NCBI RefSeq assembly: GCF_001701025.1
Contig: NZ_CP016793.1
Span: 6,820,001-6,884,000 of the forward strand
DNA length: 64,000 bases
Source: Lentzea guizhouensis
GTDB lineage: Bacteria; Actinomycetota; Actinomycetes; Mycobacteriales; Pseudonocardiaceae
Direction of reading: 5' to 3'
In this document: piece after piece, positions 27,604-37,459 of the stretch
Numbering within the stretch: the stretch's first letter is position 1
Layout: the number at the start of each line of letters is the position of its first letter
The notes under the pieces: model-generated
What the model saw: the letters and a program-made list of their open reading frames with translations, nothing else
Told to the model about the DNA's origin: nothing
Database searches by the model: none
Made by a program: the position numbers and the translations under genes

Positions 27604-27752
27604 CGCCGCTCCTCCAGGTCGCGCAGGTAGCTCTCCAGCGCCTGCTCCACGAACGCGGACAGCGACACGTCGGCGTCGACGCAGGCGTGCTTGACGCGTC
27701 TGACCAGAGCGGCGGGGAGGTAGACGTTGAACTGCTGCTTCTCACCGGCCAT
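27600..27752 (-). CDS. Ribbon-helix-helix (CopG/Arc) protein
   Basis: A 50-residue protein starts at ATG 27752: [20 protein letters not shown], followed by a helix-turn-helix part ([15 protein letters not shown]) and a charged tail. This is the RHH fold: a DNA-binding strand and two helices. It heads the RHH-VOC-MFS operon and overlaps the VOC start by four bases, so it probably represses that operon. No toxin gene follows, so an antitoxin role is less likely. The palindromic GCTAGC just before the start could belong to its operator. Confidence 0.75.
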   Translation of the reverse strand: MAGEKQQFNVYLPAALVRRVKHACVDADVSLSAFVEQALESYLRDLEERR

Positions 27753-27933
27753 GGCTATGATGCTAGCAACCTAGCCCAGCTGGGACGTCTCCGGCCAGCG
27801 GAACTGGTGCGAACGACCAGGCGGTCCTCCTCGATCGGCGTACCGCCGCTGCTTGGGATAGGTTCGGAGGTGGGTTCAGCATGCAGCCCTTCGCGAACGG
27901 TCGATCCCGGTCGGAAGGGGATGGCAGCGAGCC

Positions 27934-29041
27934 ATGAGGATTTCAATGGTGTCCGCGCACGACGCGCCCGAGTGGCGTGCGACGCACGTCCAGGCGCTTT
28001 CAGACGCGTTGAGGACGCAGGGGCACGAGGTCACCGTCCACCTGCAGCCCGGTGACCAGCAGGACCCCCAGCTGGGGCGGTTCGTCGACGAGCTGCGCGC
28101 CGAGTGGGAGTACGCCCGGCCCGACCTGGTGCACGGGCACTTCTGGCGGCCGGGGCTGGCCGCGGTGCTGGCCGCGCAACCGGTCGGGGTGCCCGTGGTG
28201 CAGTCCTTCCACGGCCTCGACCACGGCCGGGGTCAGCGGGCCGGTGTCGAACGGCTCGTGGGGCGGGAGGCCGCGCTGGTGCTGGCGACGTGCGAGCACG
28301 AGATGCTGGAGCTGGCGGCCGCCGGTGTGCCGCGTTCGCGGATCTCGCTCGTCCCGCGCGGGGTGGACTCCGAGCTCTTCCAGCCGCACGGCGAGAAAGC
28401 GGGGAGGTCCGAGCTGAGCCGGGTCATCACCGTGGTGGACCCGTTGGCCGACAACGGGGTGGCCGACCTGGTGGCGGCGTTGCCACGACTGCTCGGCGTC
28501 GAGCTGGTGGTCGCCGGCACGCTCGGTGCCGGTGAGGCCGACCGGGTGGAGAGGTGGGCGCGCCGGCTCGGCGTGGACGAGCGGGTGCGGCTGCTGGGAC
28601 CGGTCGAGCGCGCGGACCTGCCGGCATGGCTGCGTGGCCGCGACGTCGTGCGTGTGCCCGCGCGGGGACGTGGACGCCGTGGCGTTGGAGGCGATGGCAT
28701 GGCGGTCGGCCGACGTCGTGGCGTGCGTGCCCGCGCGGGCGACGTGGGACGCCGTGGCGTTGGAGGCGATGGCATGCGGCGTGCCGGTGCTGGCGACCGC
28801 GGTCGGCGGGCTGACCGATGCCGTGATCGACGACGTGACCGGTGTGCTCGTGCCGCCGCGTGACCTGAAGCAGCTGGTCAGGAAACTGCGGATGGTGCTG
28901 GCGGACGAGACGCTCCGGATCACCTGCTCGATCGCGGGTGCCGACCGGGTGCTCGCCCGCCACACCTGGCGCGACGTCGCACGCAGCGTGGAGCGGAAGT
29001 ACCAGGGGCTCCTCTCCGCACCCGTGCCGAGCCGCCGCTGA
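27934..29041 (+). pseudogene. Glycosyltransferase (GT4-like), with internal duplication and frameshift
   Basis: The protein is a GT-B fold glycosyltransferase: N-terminal domain (DLVHGHFWRPGLAAVL, VVQSFHGLDHGR), a hinge with LVPRGVDSELF, and the donor-binding end EAMACGVPVLATAVGGLTD. Between them, about 62-66 bases are duplicated (28641-28701 and 28711-28776), giving two versions of the ADVVACVPARATWDAVALEAM segment. One frame change lies in the first copy. The first frame reads through in a wrong frame to 28863; the right frame resumes at about 28710. It may be inactive. It lies 21 bases before the SpoIIE-type gene. Confidence 0.78.
28641..28776 (+). repeat. Tandem duplication in the glycosyltransferase gene
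   Basis: Copy one (28641-28701) and copy two (28711-28776) share CGACGTCGTG, the CCCGCGCGGG core and GACGCCGTGGCGTTGGAGG. Copy one is shorter by several bases, which shifts the frame. Only one copy is expected in this family. Confidence 0.75.
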
Positions 29042-29062
29042 GCAGGAGGGAACCGACCGCCG

Positions 29063-31011
29063 GTGCCAGGACCCGAACCCGAGGACCTCGACGACCAGGA
29101 CGGTGCCGCCGGCCTGGTGCGGCACGTGTTCGACCGGATGCCGGTGATGGTGGTGGTCCTCGCCGGCTCCGGGCTGCGGATCGTCGCGGTGACCGGGGCC
29201 TGCCGGAAGTGGAGCGGCCGCGCCGGGCTGGTCGGCGCGACGATGCGGTCCGTCTTCGGCGAGGTGGCCGGCCGGCAGGCGCTGGAGATGGCCGAACGGG
29301 TCCACGCCACCGGCCGGGCCGAGCAGTTGCGCGAGTACCGCGTCCGGTCCGGCGGTGGCCGGGTGGAGACGTTCTTCGACGTCAACGCCACCCCGGTGCG
29401 GGGCCCGGACGGCGAGCCCCTGCTCGTCCTCGACGCGGTGGACGTCACCGACCAGGTGCGGGCGCGCAGGACCGAGCAGCGGCGGACCGCGGAGGCCGCA
29501 CGCCGGTGGGCCGAGGCGCGGGGAGTGGTCGCCGCGCTGCAACGCGAGATGCTGCCCGCCACCGTGCGCTGCTGCCGAAGGCCAGGTCGCGGCCAGCTAC
29601 CTGCTCGCGGGCGGGCACCGCGGCGGGCGGTGACTGGTTCGACGCCATCACGCTGCCCGACGGCAGGCTCGGCCTGGTGGTCGGCGACGTCGTCGGTCAC
29701 GGCCTGGCCGCCTCGGCGACGATGGGACAGCTGCGGGTGGTGCTGTCCGAGCGCCTCGCCGCGACCGGTGACCTCCACGCGGCCATCGCCTCCGCCGACG
29801 CCGCGGCCCGCCGGATCGCCGGTGCCGCGGCGGCCACGACGTGCGTCGCCGTGCTGGACCCCGAGACCGGCGTGGTCGAGTACGCGGCCGCCGGCCACCC
29901 ACCACCGCTGGTCGTCAGCGGGGACGAGGCGCGGTTCCTGCGCAGCGCGGGCGACCAGCCGCTCGGGGTGGCCGAGCTCGACCCCGAGGTCCAGCACGCG
30001 ACGCTGCGACCGGGGGACCTGCTGCTGCTCTACACCGACGGCATCCTCGAACGACCTGGTCGCACGCACGCCGAGAGCACGGTGGAGCTCCTTCGGACCG
30101 CCGCCGGCGCGGCGGCGGACTGCGCGGTGCGCGGCGGGGTGCCGTGCGCGGACCTGGTCTGCACGCAGACCGTCGAGCTGCTCACCGGGACCACCGGGCA
30201 CGAGGACGACATCACACTGCTGGCCGCCCAGCTCGTCCCGGCACCCGCCGAGTTCCACCACCGCTACCCGGCGGCACCGGCGTCGTTGCCGCTGGTCGGC
30301 ACCGAGCTCGCCGAGTGGCTCGGCCACCTGCGCGTGGGCACCGACGACACCGACGCGCTGAGGCACGCCGTCGTGGAGCTCGCCACCAACGCCGTCGAGC
30401 ACGCCTACGCCGGCTCGGCGGACGAGCACGAGTTCGCCGTCTCCGCCCGGCTCACCACCGGCGGCGAGGTGGAGGTCGAGGTGGCCGACACCGGCCGGTG
30501 GCGCGAGCCCGTCCCGTCGGCCGACCGTGGGCTCGGCCTGCAGATCACCGCCGACATGGTCGACCACTTCCGGGTGGCACACGACGACACCGGCACGACC
30601 TCGGTGGTGCGGCACCTGGTGAGCAGGCCGGCACGCCTGCTGACCGCGGCCGACACAGGCCCCGCGACCGGCGGGCGCCCCCCGCGGGACCGGTCGCTGC
30701 ACGTCGAGGCGGAACCGTCCGCGACCCCGCGGATCCGGGTCAGCGGCCCGGTCGACGCGCACACCGCCGCCCACTTCGAACAGGCGGTGCACGTCGCCGG
30801 GGCGACCGGCACCCGGTCGCTCACCGTCGACCTGGGCGAGGTCACGCACCTGGCCGGCGCTGCGGTGCCGGTGCTGCACCGGCTCGTGAGCAGACATCGC
30901 CACAACAGCACCGAACTGCTGCTCCGCGCACCCGTCGGCACGCCCGCCGACGTGGTGATGACCACGGTCGGCATCGACCACGACACCGGTCGGCCGGGCG
31001 AGGACGACTGA
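29063..31011 (+). pseudogene. PAS-PP2C-ATPase-STAS phosphatase/regulator, frameshifted
   Basis: The layout is a PAS domain (about residues 18-115), a SpoIIE-type PP2C phosphatase (AAGGDWFDAI, GDVVGHGLAA, LLLLYTDGI, GHEDDITLL), a HATPase_c anti-sigma-like kinase (VVELATNAVEHAY) and a STAS domain. Such proteins control sigma factors by partner switching. In the STAS part the usual D-S-S-G around the phosphorylated Ser reads HLAGAAVPVL. The frame changes twice near 29570-29630, between PAS and phosphatase; the rest is one clean frame. GTG 29063 follows AGGAGGG. Confidence 0.8.
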
Positions 31012-31120
31012 TCAGCCACCTCAGGGGGCGCTGGACCTGCGCGCCGCCGTGACCGAGCGCTCGCTCGTGCCACGACCGCGAAGTCGCGGGACCATACGGT
31101 CGCACCAGGGAGGGCTGTTG

Positions 31121-31447
31121 ATGCGAAGCCAGTTCGAGTACCTCGCGGTGCTGGGCGTGTGCCTGCTCATCACGCTGCCGCTGGAGTGGATGGGCCGCGG
31201 GGTGTACCGCCGGCTCCCGGAGCTGGTGCGCGCGGTGGTGCCGGTGCTGGTCGTGCTCGCGGTGTGGGACGTGATCGCGATCCTGCGCGGGCACTGGAGC
31301 TTCCACCCGGACAGGACGACGGGCGTGCTGCTCGGCGGGGTGCTGCCGATCGAGGAGCTGGCCTTCTTCGTCGTCATCCCGACCTGCGCGGTGCTCACCT
31401 ACGAGGCGGTGCGGGGACGGGCGGGCCGGTGGTTGCCCGATGGGTGA
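31121..31447 (+). CDS. crtYc: Lycopene cyclase subunit CrtYc
   Basis: The 108-residue protein has three membrane helices and the PIEELAFF motif of the heterodimeric actinobacterial lycopene cyclase (CrtYc/CrtYd; fused in archaea and in fungal CarRP). With CrtYd it closes the ends of lycopene into beta rings. ATG 31121 follows CAGGGAGGG. The end overlaps crtYd by 8 bases, so the subunits are made together. Confidence 0.9.
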   Translation: MRSQFEYLAVLGVCLLITLPLEWMGRGVYRRLPELVRAVVPVLVVLAVWDVIAILRGHWSFHPDRTTGVLLGGVLPIEELAFFVVIPTCAVLTYEAVRGRAGRWLPDG

Positions 31448-31757
31448 GGAGTACCTGTTCGCCGCGGTCACGGCCGTCGTGGTCGTGGTGCTGCTGGAGT
31501 TGTTCGTGCTGAGGACGGGGTTGTTCACCCGGCCCGCGTACTGGGTGACGATGGCGATCGTGCTGGCCTTCCAGGTGCCGGTGGACGGGTGGCTGACCAA
31601 GCTCGACGCGCCGATCGTGCTGTACGCGGACTGGGCGGTCAGCGGGGTCAGGATCCCGTGGGACATCCCGGTGGAGGACTTCCTGTACGGCTTCGCGATG
31701 GTCACCGCCGTGCTGATGATGTGGGAACGGGGAAGGCAGGCACGTGAACAAGCTTGA
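31440..31757 (+). CDS. crtYd: Lycopene cyclase subunit CrtYd
   Basis: The 105-residue protein has three membrane helices and the second family motif IPVEDFLYGF. It pairs with CrtYc to form beta-carotene from lycopene in the membrane. The start ATG 31440 overlaps crtYc, and the end overlaps the methyltransferase gene by 14 bases. Confidence 0.9.
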   Translation: MGEEYLFAAVTAVVVVVLLELFVLRTGLFTRPAYWVTMAIVLAFQVPVDGWLTKLDAPIVLYADWAVSGVRIPWDIPVEDFLYGFAMVTAVLMMWERGRQAREQA

Positions 31758-32436
31758 GGTGCCGGGGAAGTTTGACTGGGCGGCCCGCGGGTACGACCTG
31801 CTGGTCGGGCTGAACCCCGGCTACCACCAGGCGTTGCGCCGCTCGGCCGGGGCGCTGCGGCTGCGGCCGGGGATGCGGGTGCTCGACCTCGGCTGCGGCA
31901 CCGGCGCGTCGACCGCGGCACTGGTTACGGCGGCACCGGGCGTGGAGATCGTCGCGGTGGACGCGTCGGCGGGAATGCTGGCGCGGGCCCAGGAGAAGCG
32001 CTGGCCGGGCACCGTGCGGTTCGTGCACTCCCGCGCCGAGGACGTCGACGAGGGCACGTTCGACGCGGTGTTCGCCGCCTACCTGGTGCGCAACCTGCCC
32101 GACCCGGACTCCACGTTGCGGCACATCGGAAAGCTGCTCAAGCCCGGCGGACGGCTGGTGCTGCACGAGTACTCGGTGCGCGACTCGCTGGTGAGCCGCG
32201 CGGTGTGGACGGCGCTGTGCGGCGTGATCGTGCCGGCCGGCTGGGCGGTGACCGGCGACCGGTCGCTCTACACCTACCTGTGGCGCAGCGTGAACGACTT
32301 CGACGGCGCTTCGGCACTGCGGGACCGGCTGCGCCGCAACGGTTTCACCGGCGTGCGCAGTGCACCGCTGCCCGGGCTGCAGCTCGGTGTCGTGCACACC
32401 TTCCTCGGCCACGCGCCGGAACAGGAGCAGCGGTGA
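31744..32436 (+). CDS. Class I SAM-dependent methyltransferase in the carotenoid operon
   Basis: The 230-residue protein has the SAM motif VLDLGCGTGASTAAL (about residues 43-57) and UbiE-like surroundings (FDAVFAAYLVRNLPDP, LLKPGGRLVLHEYS). A methyltransferase (CrtT) occupies the same place in Streptomyces carotenoid clusters, but its substrate there is not settled as far as I know. It overlaps crtYd and touches crtU by a GTGA, so it is translated with them. Confidence 0.88.
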   Translation: MNKLEVPGKFDWAARGYDLLVGLNPGYHQALRRSAGALRLRPGMRVLDLGCGTGASTAALVTAAPGVEIVAVDASAGMLARAQEKRWPGTVRFVHSRAEDVDEGTFDAVFAAYLVRNLPDPDSTLRHIGKLLKPGGRLVLHEYSVRDSLVSRAVWTALCGVIVPAGWAVTGDRSLYTYLWRSVNDFDGASALRDRLRRNGFTGVRSAPLPGLQLGVVHTFLGHAPEQEQR

Positions 32437-33860
32437 GGGATCGCAGGGCGGTGCGCGTGCCGGCACCGGCCGGGCGCGCGCAGTTCACCGGCGACGCGCC
32501 CGTGGTGGCGGTCGTGGGCGGTGGCATCGCGGGTCTCGCCGCGTCGACGCTGCTCGCCGAACGCGGTGCGCGGGTCGTGCTGTGCGAACGGGAGACCTAC
32601 CTCGGCGGTCGTGTCGGCGGCTGGAGCACCCGGCTCGCCGACGGCAGCGAGGTCACCATGACCCGCGGCTTCCACGCGTTCTTCCGGCAGTACTACAACC
32701 TGCGGGCGCTGCTCAAGCGGGTCGACCCGGCCGGCAGGGCGCTGACCGCGCTGCCGGACTACCCGCTGCAGCACGCCTCCGGGCACCGCGACTCCTTCGC
32801 CGGCCTGCCGACCGCCGTGCCGTGGAACGCGCTGGCGTTCCTGCGCGGCAGTCCCACCTTCCAGTGGCGCGACCTGCCGGACGTCAACGCGCGGGCGGCG
32901 CTGTCGTTGCTGGACGTGTCGGTGCCGCGGGTGTACCGGGAGCTCGACGGCATCGACGCCGCGACCTACCTGGACCGCATCCGGTTCCCCAAGGCCGCCC
33001 ACGCGCTGGCGTTCGAGGTGTTCTCCCGCAGCTTCTTCGCCCACCCCAGCCGGATGTCGGCGGCGGAGCTCGCGGTGATGTTCCACATCTACTTCCTGGG
33101 TTCCAGCGAGGGCCTGCTGTTCGACGTGGCGGCGGACCCGTTCCCGCACGGCCTGTGGGAACCGCTCGGCCGCCACCTCGCGTCGCTGGGCGTCACCCTG
33201 TGCACCGGCGTCGAGGTCCGCGCGGTCGGGCCGGGCGAGCAGAAGCGGTACTCCGTCACCATCGGCGACGGCGCGATCGAGGCGGACGCCGTGGTGCTCG
33301 CCGCGGACGTGCCCGGCCTGCGCGCGGTCGTCGAGGCCTCGCCGGCGCTCGGTGACGCGGGCTGGCGGGAGCGGGTCGGCGAGCTGCGCACGGCACCGCG
33401 GTTCCTGGTCTCGCGGTACTGGCTGGACCGGCCGGTGGACGCGGACCGGCCGGGGTTCCTCGGCACGAGCGGGCACGACCTGCTCGACAACATCAGCGTG
33501 CTCGACCACTACGAGCACGAGGCACGGGCGTGGGCGGCGCGCACCGGCGGGTCGGTGGTGGAGCTGCACGGGTACGCGCTGCCGTCCGATGTGGACGAAG
33601 CGGACGCGCGCCGGCGGTTGTGGGAACAGCTGACCGAGGTGTACCCGGAGACCAAGGGCGCCGCCGTGGTGGACGAACGGCACGAGCTGCGAGAGGACTG
33701 CCCGCTGTTCGCGGCGGGCGGGCACGCGCGCAGGCCGGGGGTGCGGACGCCGGACGAGTTCCTGGTCATGGCCGGGGACCTGGTGCGGATCGACCTGCCG
33801 GTGGCGCTGATGGAACGGGCCGCGACGACGGGGTTCGCGGCGGCGAACCAGGCGTTGTGA
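32433..33860 (+). CDS. crtU: Carotene desaturase/methyltransferase-like flavoprotein, CrtU type
   Basis: The 475-residue protein has an N-terminal FAD motif VAVVGGGIAGLAASTLLAER and the region GFHAFFRQYYNLRALLKR that marks the CrtU group (isorenieratene synthase), as opposed to CrtI. CrtU converts beta rings of beta-carotene to aromatic phi rings by desaturation and methyl migration. A C-terminal flavin segment ends LVMAGDLVRIDLP. Its place after lycopene cyclase genes supports this call. The product would be isorenieratene. Confidence 0.85.
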   Translation: MRDRRAVRVPAPAGRAQFTGDAPVVAVVGGGIAGLAASTLLAERGARVVLCERETYLGGRVGGWSTRLADGSEVTMTRGFHAFFRQYYNLRALLKRVDPAGRALTALPDYPLQHASGHRDSFAGLPTAVPWNALAFLRGSPTFQWRDLPDVNARAALSLLDVSVPRVYRELDGIDAATYLDRIRFPKAAHALAFEVFSRSFFAHPSRMSAAELAVMFHIYFLGSSEGLLFDVAADPFPHGLWEPLGRHLASLGVTLCTGVEVRAVGPGEQKRYSVTIGDGAIEADAVVLAADVPGLRAVVEASPALGDAGWRERVGELRTAPRFLVSRYWLDRPVDADRPGFLGTSGHDLLDNISVLDHYEHEARAWAARTGGSVVELHGYALPSDVDEADARRRLWEQLTEVYPETKGAAVVDERHELREDCPLFAAGGHARRPGVRTPDEFLVMAGDLVRIDLPVALMERAATTGFAAANQAL

Positions 33861-33921
33861 TCGTGTCCGCTGAGACGTGCGCGCCGTTGCCGCTCATCAT
33901 CGCCTGCTGTTGGAGGACGAC

Positions 33922-35129
33922 GTGATCGTCGTGGTCGGGGCCGGGCTCGCCGGTCTGAGCGCCGCCCTGGAGCTGACCGCCGCCGGGCACGAGGTCACCG
34001 TGCTGGAGGCCGGGGACGAGGTCGGCGGCCGGGTGCGCACGGACGTCGAGGACGGCGTGCGCTTCGACCGCGGCTTCCAGATCATGCTGCCCGCCTACCC
34101 GGAGCTCGAACGGCTGCGGCTCGACCCGTTCCCGGTGCGGCACCTGCGGCCCGGCGTGTTCGTGCACGACGACGGCAGGCACGACCTGCTCGCCGACCCC
34201 CGCAGCGGCGCCTCGGCCTGGGACGGGCTGCTGCGCCAGCACGTGCTCGGCGCGGGACCTGCGGCGCTCGGCGGTTCTCGGCACCGGACGCCTTCGGGCC
34301 CGTGCGGCCGTTGCTGACCGCGCCGGACCGCACGACCCGCGAGGAGCTGCGGGCGCTCGGCCTCACCGACCGGGCGGTGGAGGCGGTGTTCCGGCCGTTC
34401 CTGTCCGGGGTGTTCCTGGAACGCGAGCTGCGCACGTCCTCGCGGTTCTTCCACCTGGTCTGGCGCAGTTTCGCCCGCGGGGGAGCGGCCGTGCCCGCGC
34501 TCGGCATGGGCGAGCTGCCCAAGGCGCTGGCGGCACGGCTGCCGGCCGGGACCGTGCAGCTGGAGACCGCGGTGCGGGCCGTGCACGACGACGGGGTCGA
34601 CCTGGAGGAAGGCGGCCGGGTCACCGCGGACGCGGTGGTGGTGGCCACGGACGGCACGACCGCGGCCCGGTTGCTGCCGGGGCTGGTCGAACCGCGCTGG
34701 AACAGCGTGACCACCTGGTACTTCGGGCCGTCGCGCTCGCCGTTGCGCGACGGGTGCCTGGTCGTGGACGCGAACGGCGGGCCGGTCGTGAACACCGCGG
34801 TGATGTCCGAGGTGTCCCGGCCGTACTCGCCACGCCGGCCGCTCGTGCAGGCCACCGTGCTGGGCGAAGCGTCCGAACGGGACGTTCGCACGCACCTGAA
34901 CCGCTTGTACGGCACGGACACCAGCGCGTGGGAAGTGCTGCGGCGGTACGACATCCCGCAGGCGCTGCCGGTGATGGACGCACCGCACCGGCTCAAGCAG
35001 CCCGTGCGGGCGGGGGAGCGCCGGTACGTCTGCGGCGACCACCGGGACACCAGCTCGCTCCAGGGCGCGCTGCACTCGGGCCGCCGGGCCGCGCACGCCG
35101 TGCTCGCCGACCTGCGCGGTGCCGGATGA
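33922..35129 (+). pseudogene. FAD-dependent amine-oxidase-like oxidoreductase, frameshifted
   Basis: GTG 33922 follows GGAGGA. The protein starts [17 protein letters not shown] (FAD motif) and resembles protoporphyrinogen oxidase/CrtI-like flavoproteins ([23 protein letters not shown]); the C-terminal part (AVFRPFLSGVFLERELRTS, YVCGDHRDTSSLQGALHSG) is in another frame. The change lies between 34255 and 34290. Its stop overlaps the photolyase start by ATGA. It is probably a carotenoid- or quinone-modifying enzyme within the light-induced operon. Confidence 0.78.
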
Positions 35130-36586
35130 CCGCCCAGGAGAAGACGGCACTGCTGCTGTTCGGCGACCAGCTCGGCCCGCACTTCTACACCGGCCACGAC
35201 GAGATCGTGCTGATCGAGTCGGCGACGGCGTTGCGGCGCAAGCCCTACCACCGGCAGAAGCTGCACCTGGTGCTGTCCGGCATGCGGCACCTCGCCGCCG
35301 AGATGCCCGACCGGGTCACGCTCGTCCGCGCCAACACCTACCGCGAGGCGATCCGCGAGCTGAACCGCCCGCTCGTCGCGTACCAGCCGGGTTCGGCCGC
35401 CGCGCTGAAGATGGTGCACGACCTCGGCGTCGAGGTGCGGCCGACGCCCGCGTTCGCGCTGGGCCGCGACGAGTTCACCGCGTGGGCCGGCAACCGCGAG
35501 CGGTTCCGGATGGAGGACTTCTACCACTTCCAGCGCACCCGGTTCGACGTGCTGGTGGACGGCTCCGAACCGGTGGGCGGCCGGTGGAACCTCGACACCG
35601 AGAACCGCGAGCCACCACCCAGACGCGCGCGGCTGGGCGTGCCGGAGCCGTGGTGGCCGGACGAGGACGACATCGACGCGCAGGTGCGGGCGGACCTCGA
35701 CGCGATGGACCTGCCCGCGGTCGGCAGGGACGGTCCGCGCCGGTTCGCCATCACCCGCGCCGAGGCCCTCGCCGCGCTGGAGGTCTTCCTGCGCGACCGG
35801 CTCCCGCACTTCGGCCCGCACGAGGACGCCGTGCTCACCGAGGACTGGACGATGGCACATTCGCTGCTGTCGGTGCCGCTCAACCACGGCCTGCTGCACC
35901 CGCTCGAGGTCGTCTACGCGGCCGAGGACGCCCATCGGTCCGGTGACGTGCCACTGGCCAGCGCGGAAGGCTTCATCCGGCAGGTGCTCGGCTGGCGTGA
36001 GTACGTGTGGCAGCTCTACTGGCACCTCGGCGAGGAGTACCAGCAGCGCAACGGTTTCCAGGCCACGGAACCGCTGCCGGAGTGGTGGTCGGAGCTGCGG
36101 CCGGGCGGCGTGCGAGCGGCTTGCCTGCGCACCGCTCTGCAGGGCGTGCGCGATCACGGGTGGGTGCACCACATCCAGCGGTTGATGGTGCTGGGAAACC
36201 ATGCGCTGCAACGCGGTTATGACCCGGCGGCGCTCAACGAGTGGTTCATCACGTCGTTCGTGGACGGCTTCCCGTGGGTGATGCCGGTGAACGTGATCGG
36301 CATGAGCCAGCACGCGGACGGCGGCGTCATCGCGACCAAGCCGTACCTCAGCGGTGGCGCGTACCTGAACCGGATGACCGACCACTGCGGCGGGTGCTGG
36401 TTCGACCCGAAGCGGCGCACGGGAGAACGCGCGTGCCCGTTCACGGCGGGCTACTGGGCGTGGCTCGACCGGCACGAGGAACGCGTGCGCGGGAACCGCC
36501 GGATGGTGCGGGCCGTGCAGGGGCTGCGCCGGCTGAACGACCTCGACGACGTGCGCGTGCAGGAACGCGAGCGCGAGATCTTCTGA
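35126..36586 (+). CDS. FeS-type cryptochrome/photolyase
   Basis: The 486-residue protein matches the prokaryotic (6-4) photolyase/FeS-BCP family: N-terminal Rossmann part (LLLFGDQLGPH), FAD-binding helices (EGFIRQVLGWREYVWQLYW) and four Cys that hold a 4Fe-4S cluster (one in AACLRTAL, then CGGCW and ACPFT). It repairs (6-4) photoproducts or senses blue light. ATG 35126 overlaps the stop of the previous gene. Photolyase genes commonly sit in LitR-controlled carotenoid loci. Confidence 0.93.
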   Translation: MTAQEKTALLLFGDQLGPHFYTGHDEIVLIESATALRRKPYHRQKLHLVLSGMRHLAAEMPDRVTLVRANTYREAIRELNRPLVAYQPGSAAALKMVHDLGVEVRPTPAFALGRDEFTAWAGNRERFRMEDFYHFQRTRFDVLVDGSEPVGGRWNLDTENREPPPRRARLGVPEPWWPDEDDIDAQVRADLDAMDLPAVGRDGPRRFAITRAEALAALEVFLRDRLPHFGPHEDAVLTEDWTMAHSLLSVPLNHGLLHPLEVVYAAEDAHRSGDVPLASAEGFIRQVLGWREYVWQLYWHLGEEYQQRNGFQATEPLPEWWSELRPGGVRAACLRTALQGVRDHGWVHHIQRLMVLGNHALQRGYDPAALNEWFITSFVDGFPWVMPVNVIGMSQHADGGVIATKPYLSGGAYLNRMTDHCGGCWFDPKRRTGERACPFTAGYWAWLDRHEERVRGNRRMVRAVQGLRRLNDLDDVRVQEREREIF

Positions 36587-36592
36587 CCGCGG

Positions 36593-37459
36593 TCAGCCGC
36601 GCACGCGGGAGACCACGAGCCGGATCGCATCGGTCAGCGTGTGCGGTGTGCGCACGGACGACGGCAGCGCCAGCCCCGCCCACCCCGGCCCCGCGACGGC
36701 GATCTCCGCCCCGGATCCCGCGACGAGCTCCGCGAGCGGCACCTGCTCGGCGATGTCCGCCCGGTGCGCCCAGACCAGCGCTACCGCCGGCCGCAACCGC
36801 AGCACGGCGTCGCACAACGCCCGCGCGGGCACCCGTGCGCCGAGGTTGCGCCACCGCACGTCCTCTTCGGACAGTGCCGCACCGAGCGCCTCCAACGCGA
36901 GCCCGTGCTGCTCTTCCGGTGCACACGACAGCAGCGCCGCCAGCACCCCGGAACTGCCCGTCGGCGGCACCGAGCGCAGGGCGTGCAGCAGGCTCGAGCT
37001 CGCCAGGTGCTCGACCTCCACGCCACGGCCGCGTTCGGCCACCATGTGCCCGAGCTCCACCAGGCACGGCGCGAAGACCTGGTCCCACGCGGCGACCACG
37101 CCGTGGCCGGTGAGCAGCTTTCCGGCGAGGTCCAGCATCAGCGGTTCGTCCAGGCGTTTCGCGGCCGTGACGAACCCGCGCCTGGCCGACTCGGCCTCGT
37201 CCTCTCGGAGCTGCGCCCTTCCGCGGGGGTGTGGTCGTGCCGGTTCGCGCTGGGCCAGCTCGGCCGCGGCGGCGGGGGCGACCCCCTGGCCGGTCAGCGC
37301 GACCATCCTGCGTAGGACCTCGACGTCCTCGTCCTGGTAGCGGCGGTGACCACCCCTGGTGCGCACCGAGGGCCCGAGCCCGTAGCGCTGGTCCCACGTC
37401 CTCAGCGTGACAGGGGAGACGCCGAGCATGGCGGCGACGGCACGCGGTGCGTACGTCAC
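36593..37459 (-). CDS. litR: MerR-type B12-dependent light regulator, LitR/CarH family
   Basis: The 288-residue protein has a MerR winged helix (about 3-70, TLRTWDQRYGLGPSVRTRGG), a four-helix cap (90-165) with VEVEHLAS, and a cobalamin-binding Rossmann part where EEQHG places a His (residue 185) as likely lower ligand. In CarH/LitR, adenosyl-B12 keeps the tetramer on DNA and light breaks the bond to release it. The Trp that caps the adenosyl group in CarH is replaced here by Val (residue 140 in my alignment). GTG 37459 overlaps whiB by GTGA. Confidence 0.88.
   Translation of the reverse strand: MTYAPRAVAAMLGVSPVTLRTWDQRYGLGPSVRTRGGHRRYQDEDVEVLRRMVALTGQGVAPAAAAELAQREPARPHPRGRAQLREDEAESARRGFVTAAKRLDEPLMLDLAGKLLTGHGVVAAWDQVFAPCLVELGHMVAERGRGVEVEHLASSSLLHALRSVPPTGSSGVLAALLSCAPEEQHGLALEALGAALSEEDVRWRNLGARVPARALCDAVLRLRPAVALVWAHRADIAEQVPLAELVAGSGAEIAVAGPGWAGLALPSSVRTPHTLTDAIRLVVSRVRG

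Noticed and set aside
27600..27752. Toxin-antitoxin reading for the RHH gene
   Set aside because: The next gene is a VOC protein followed by an MFS exporter, not a toxin. A local repressor fits better.
28000..30981. A 993-codon minus-strand open frame
   Set aside because: It is antisense to the glycosyltransferase and the PP2C-type gene and shows no domain; only the high GC keeps it open.
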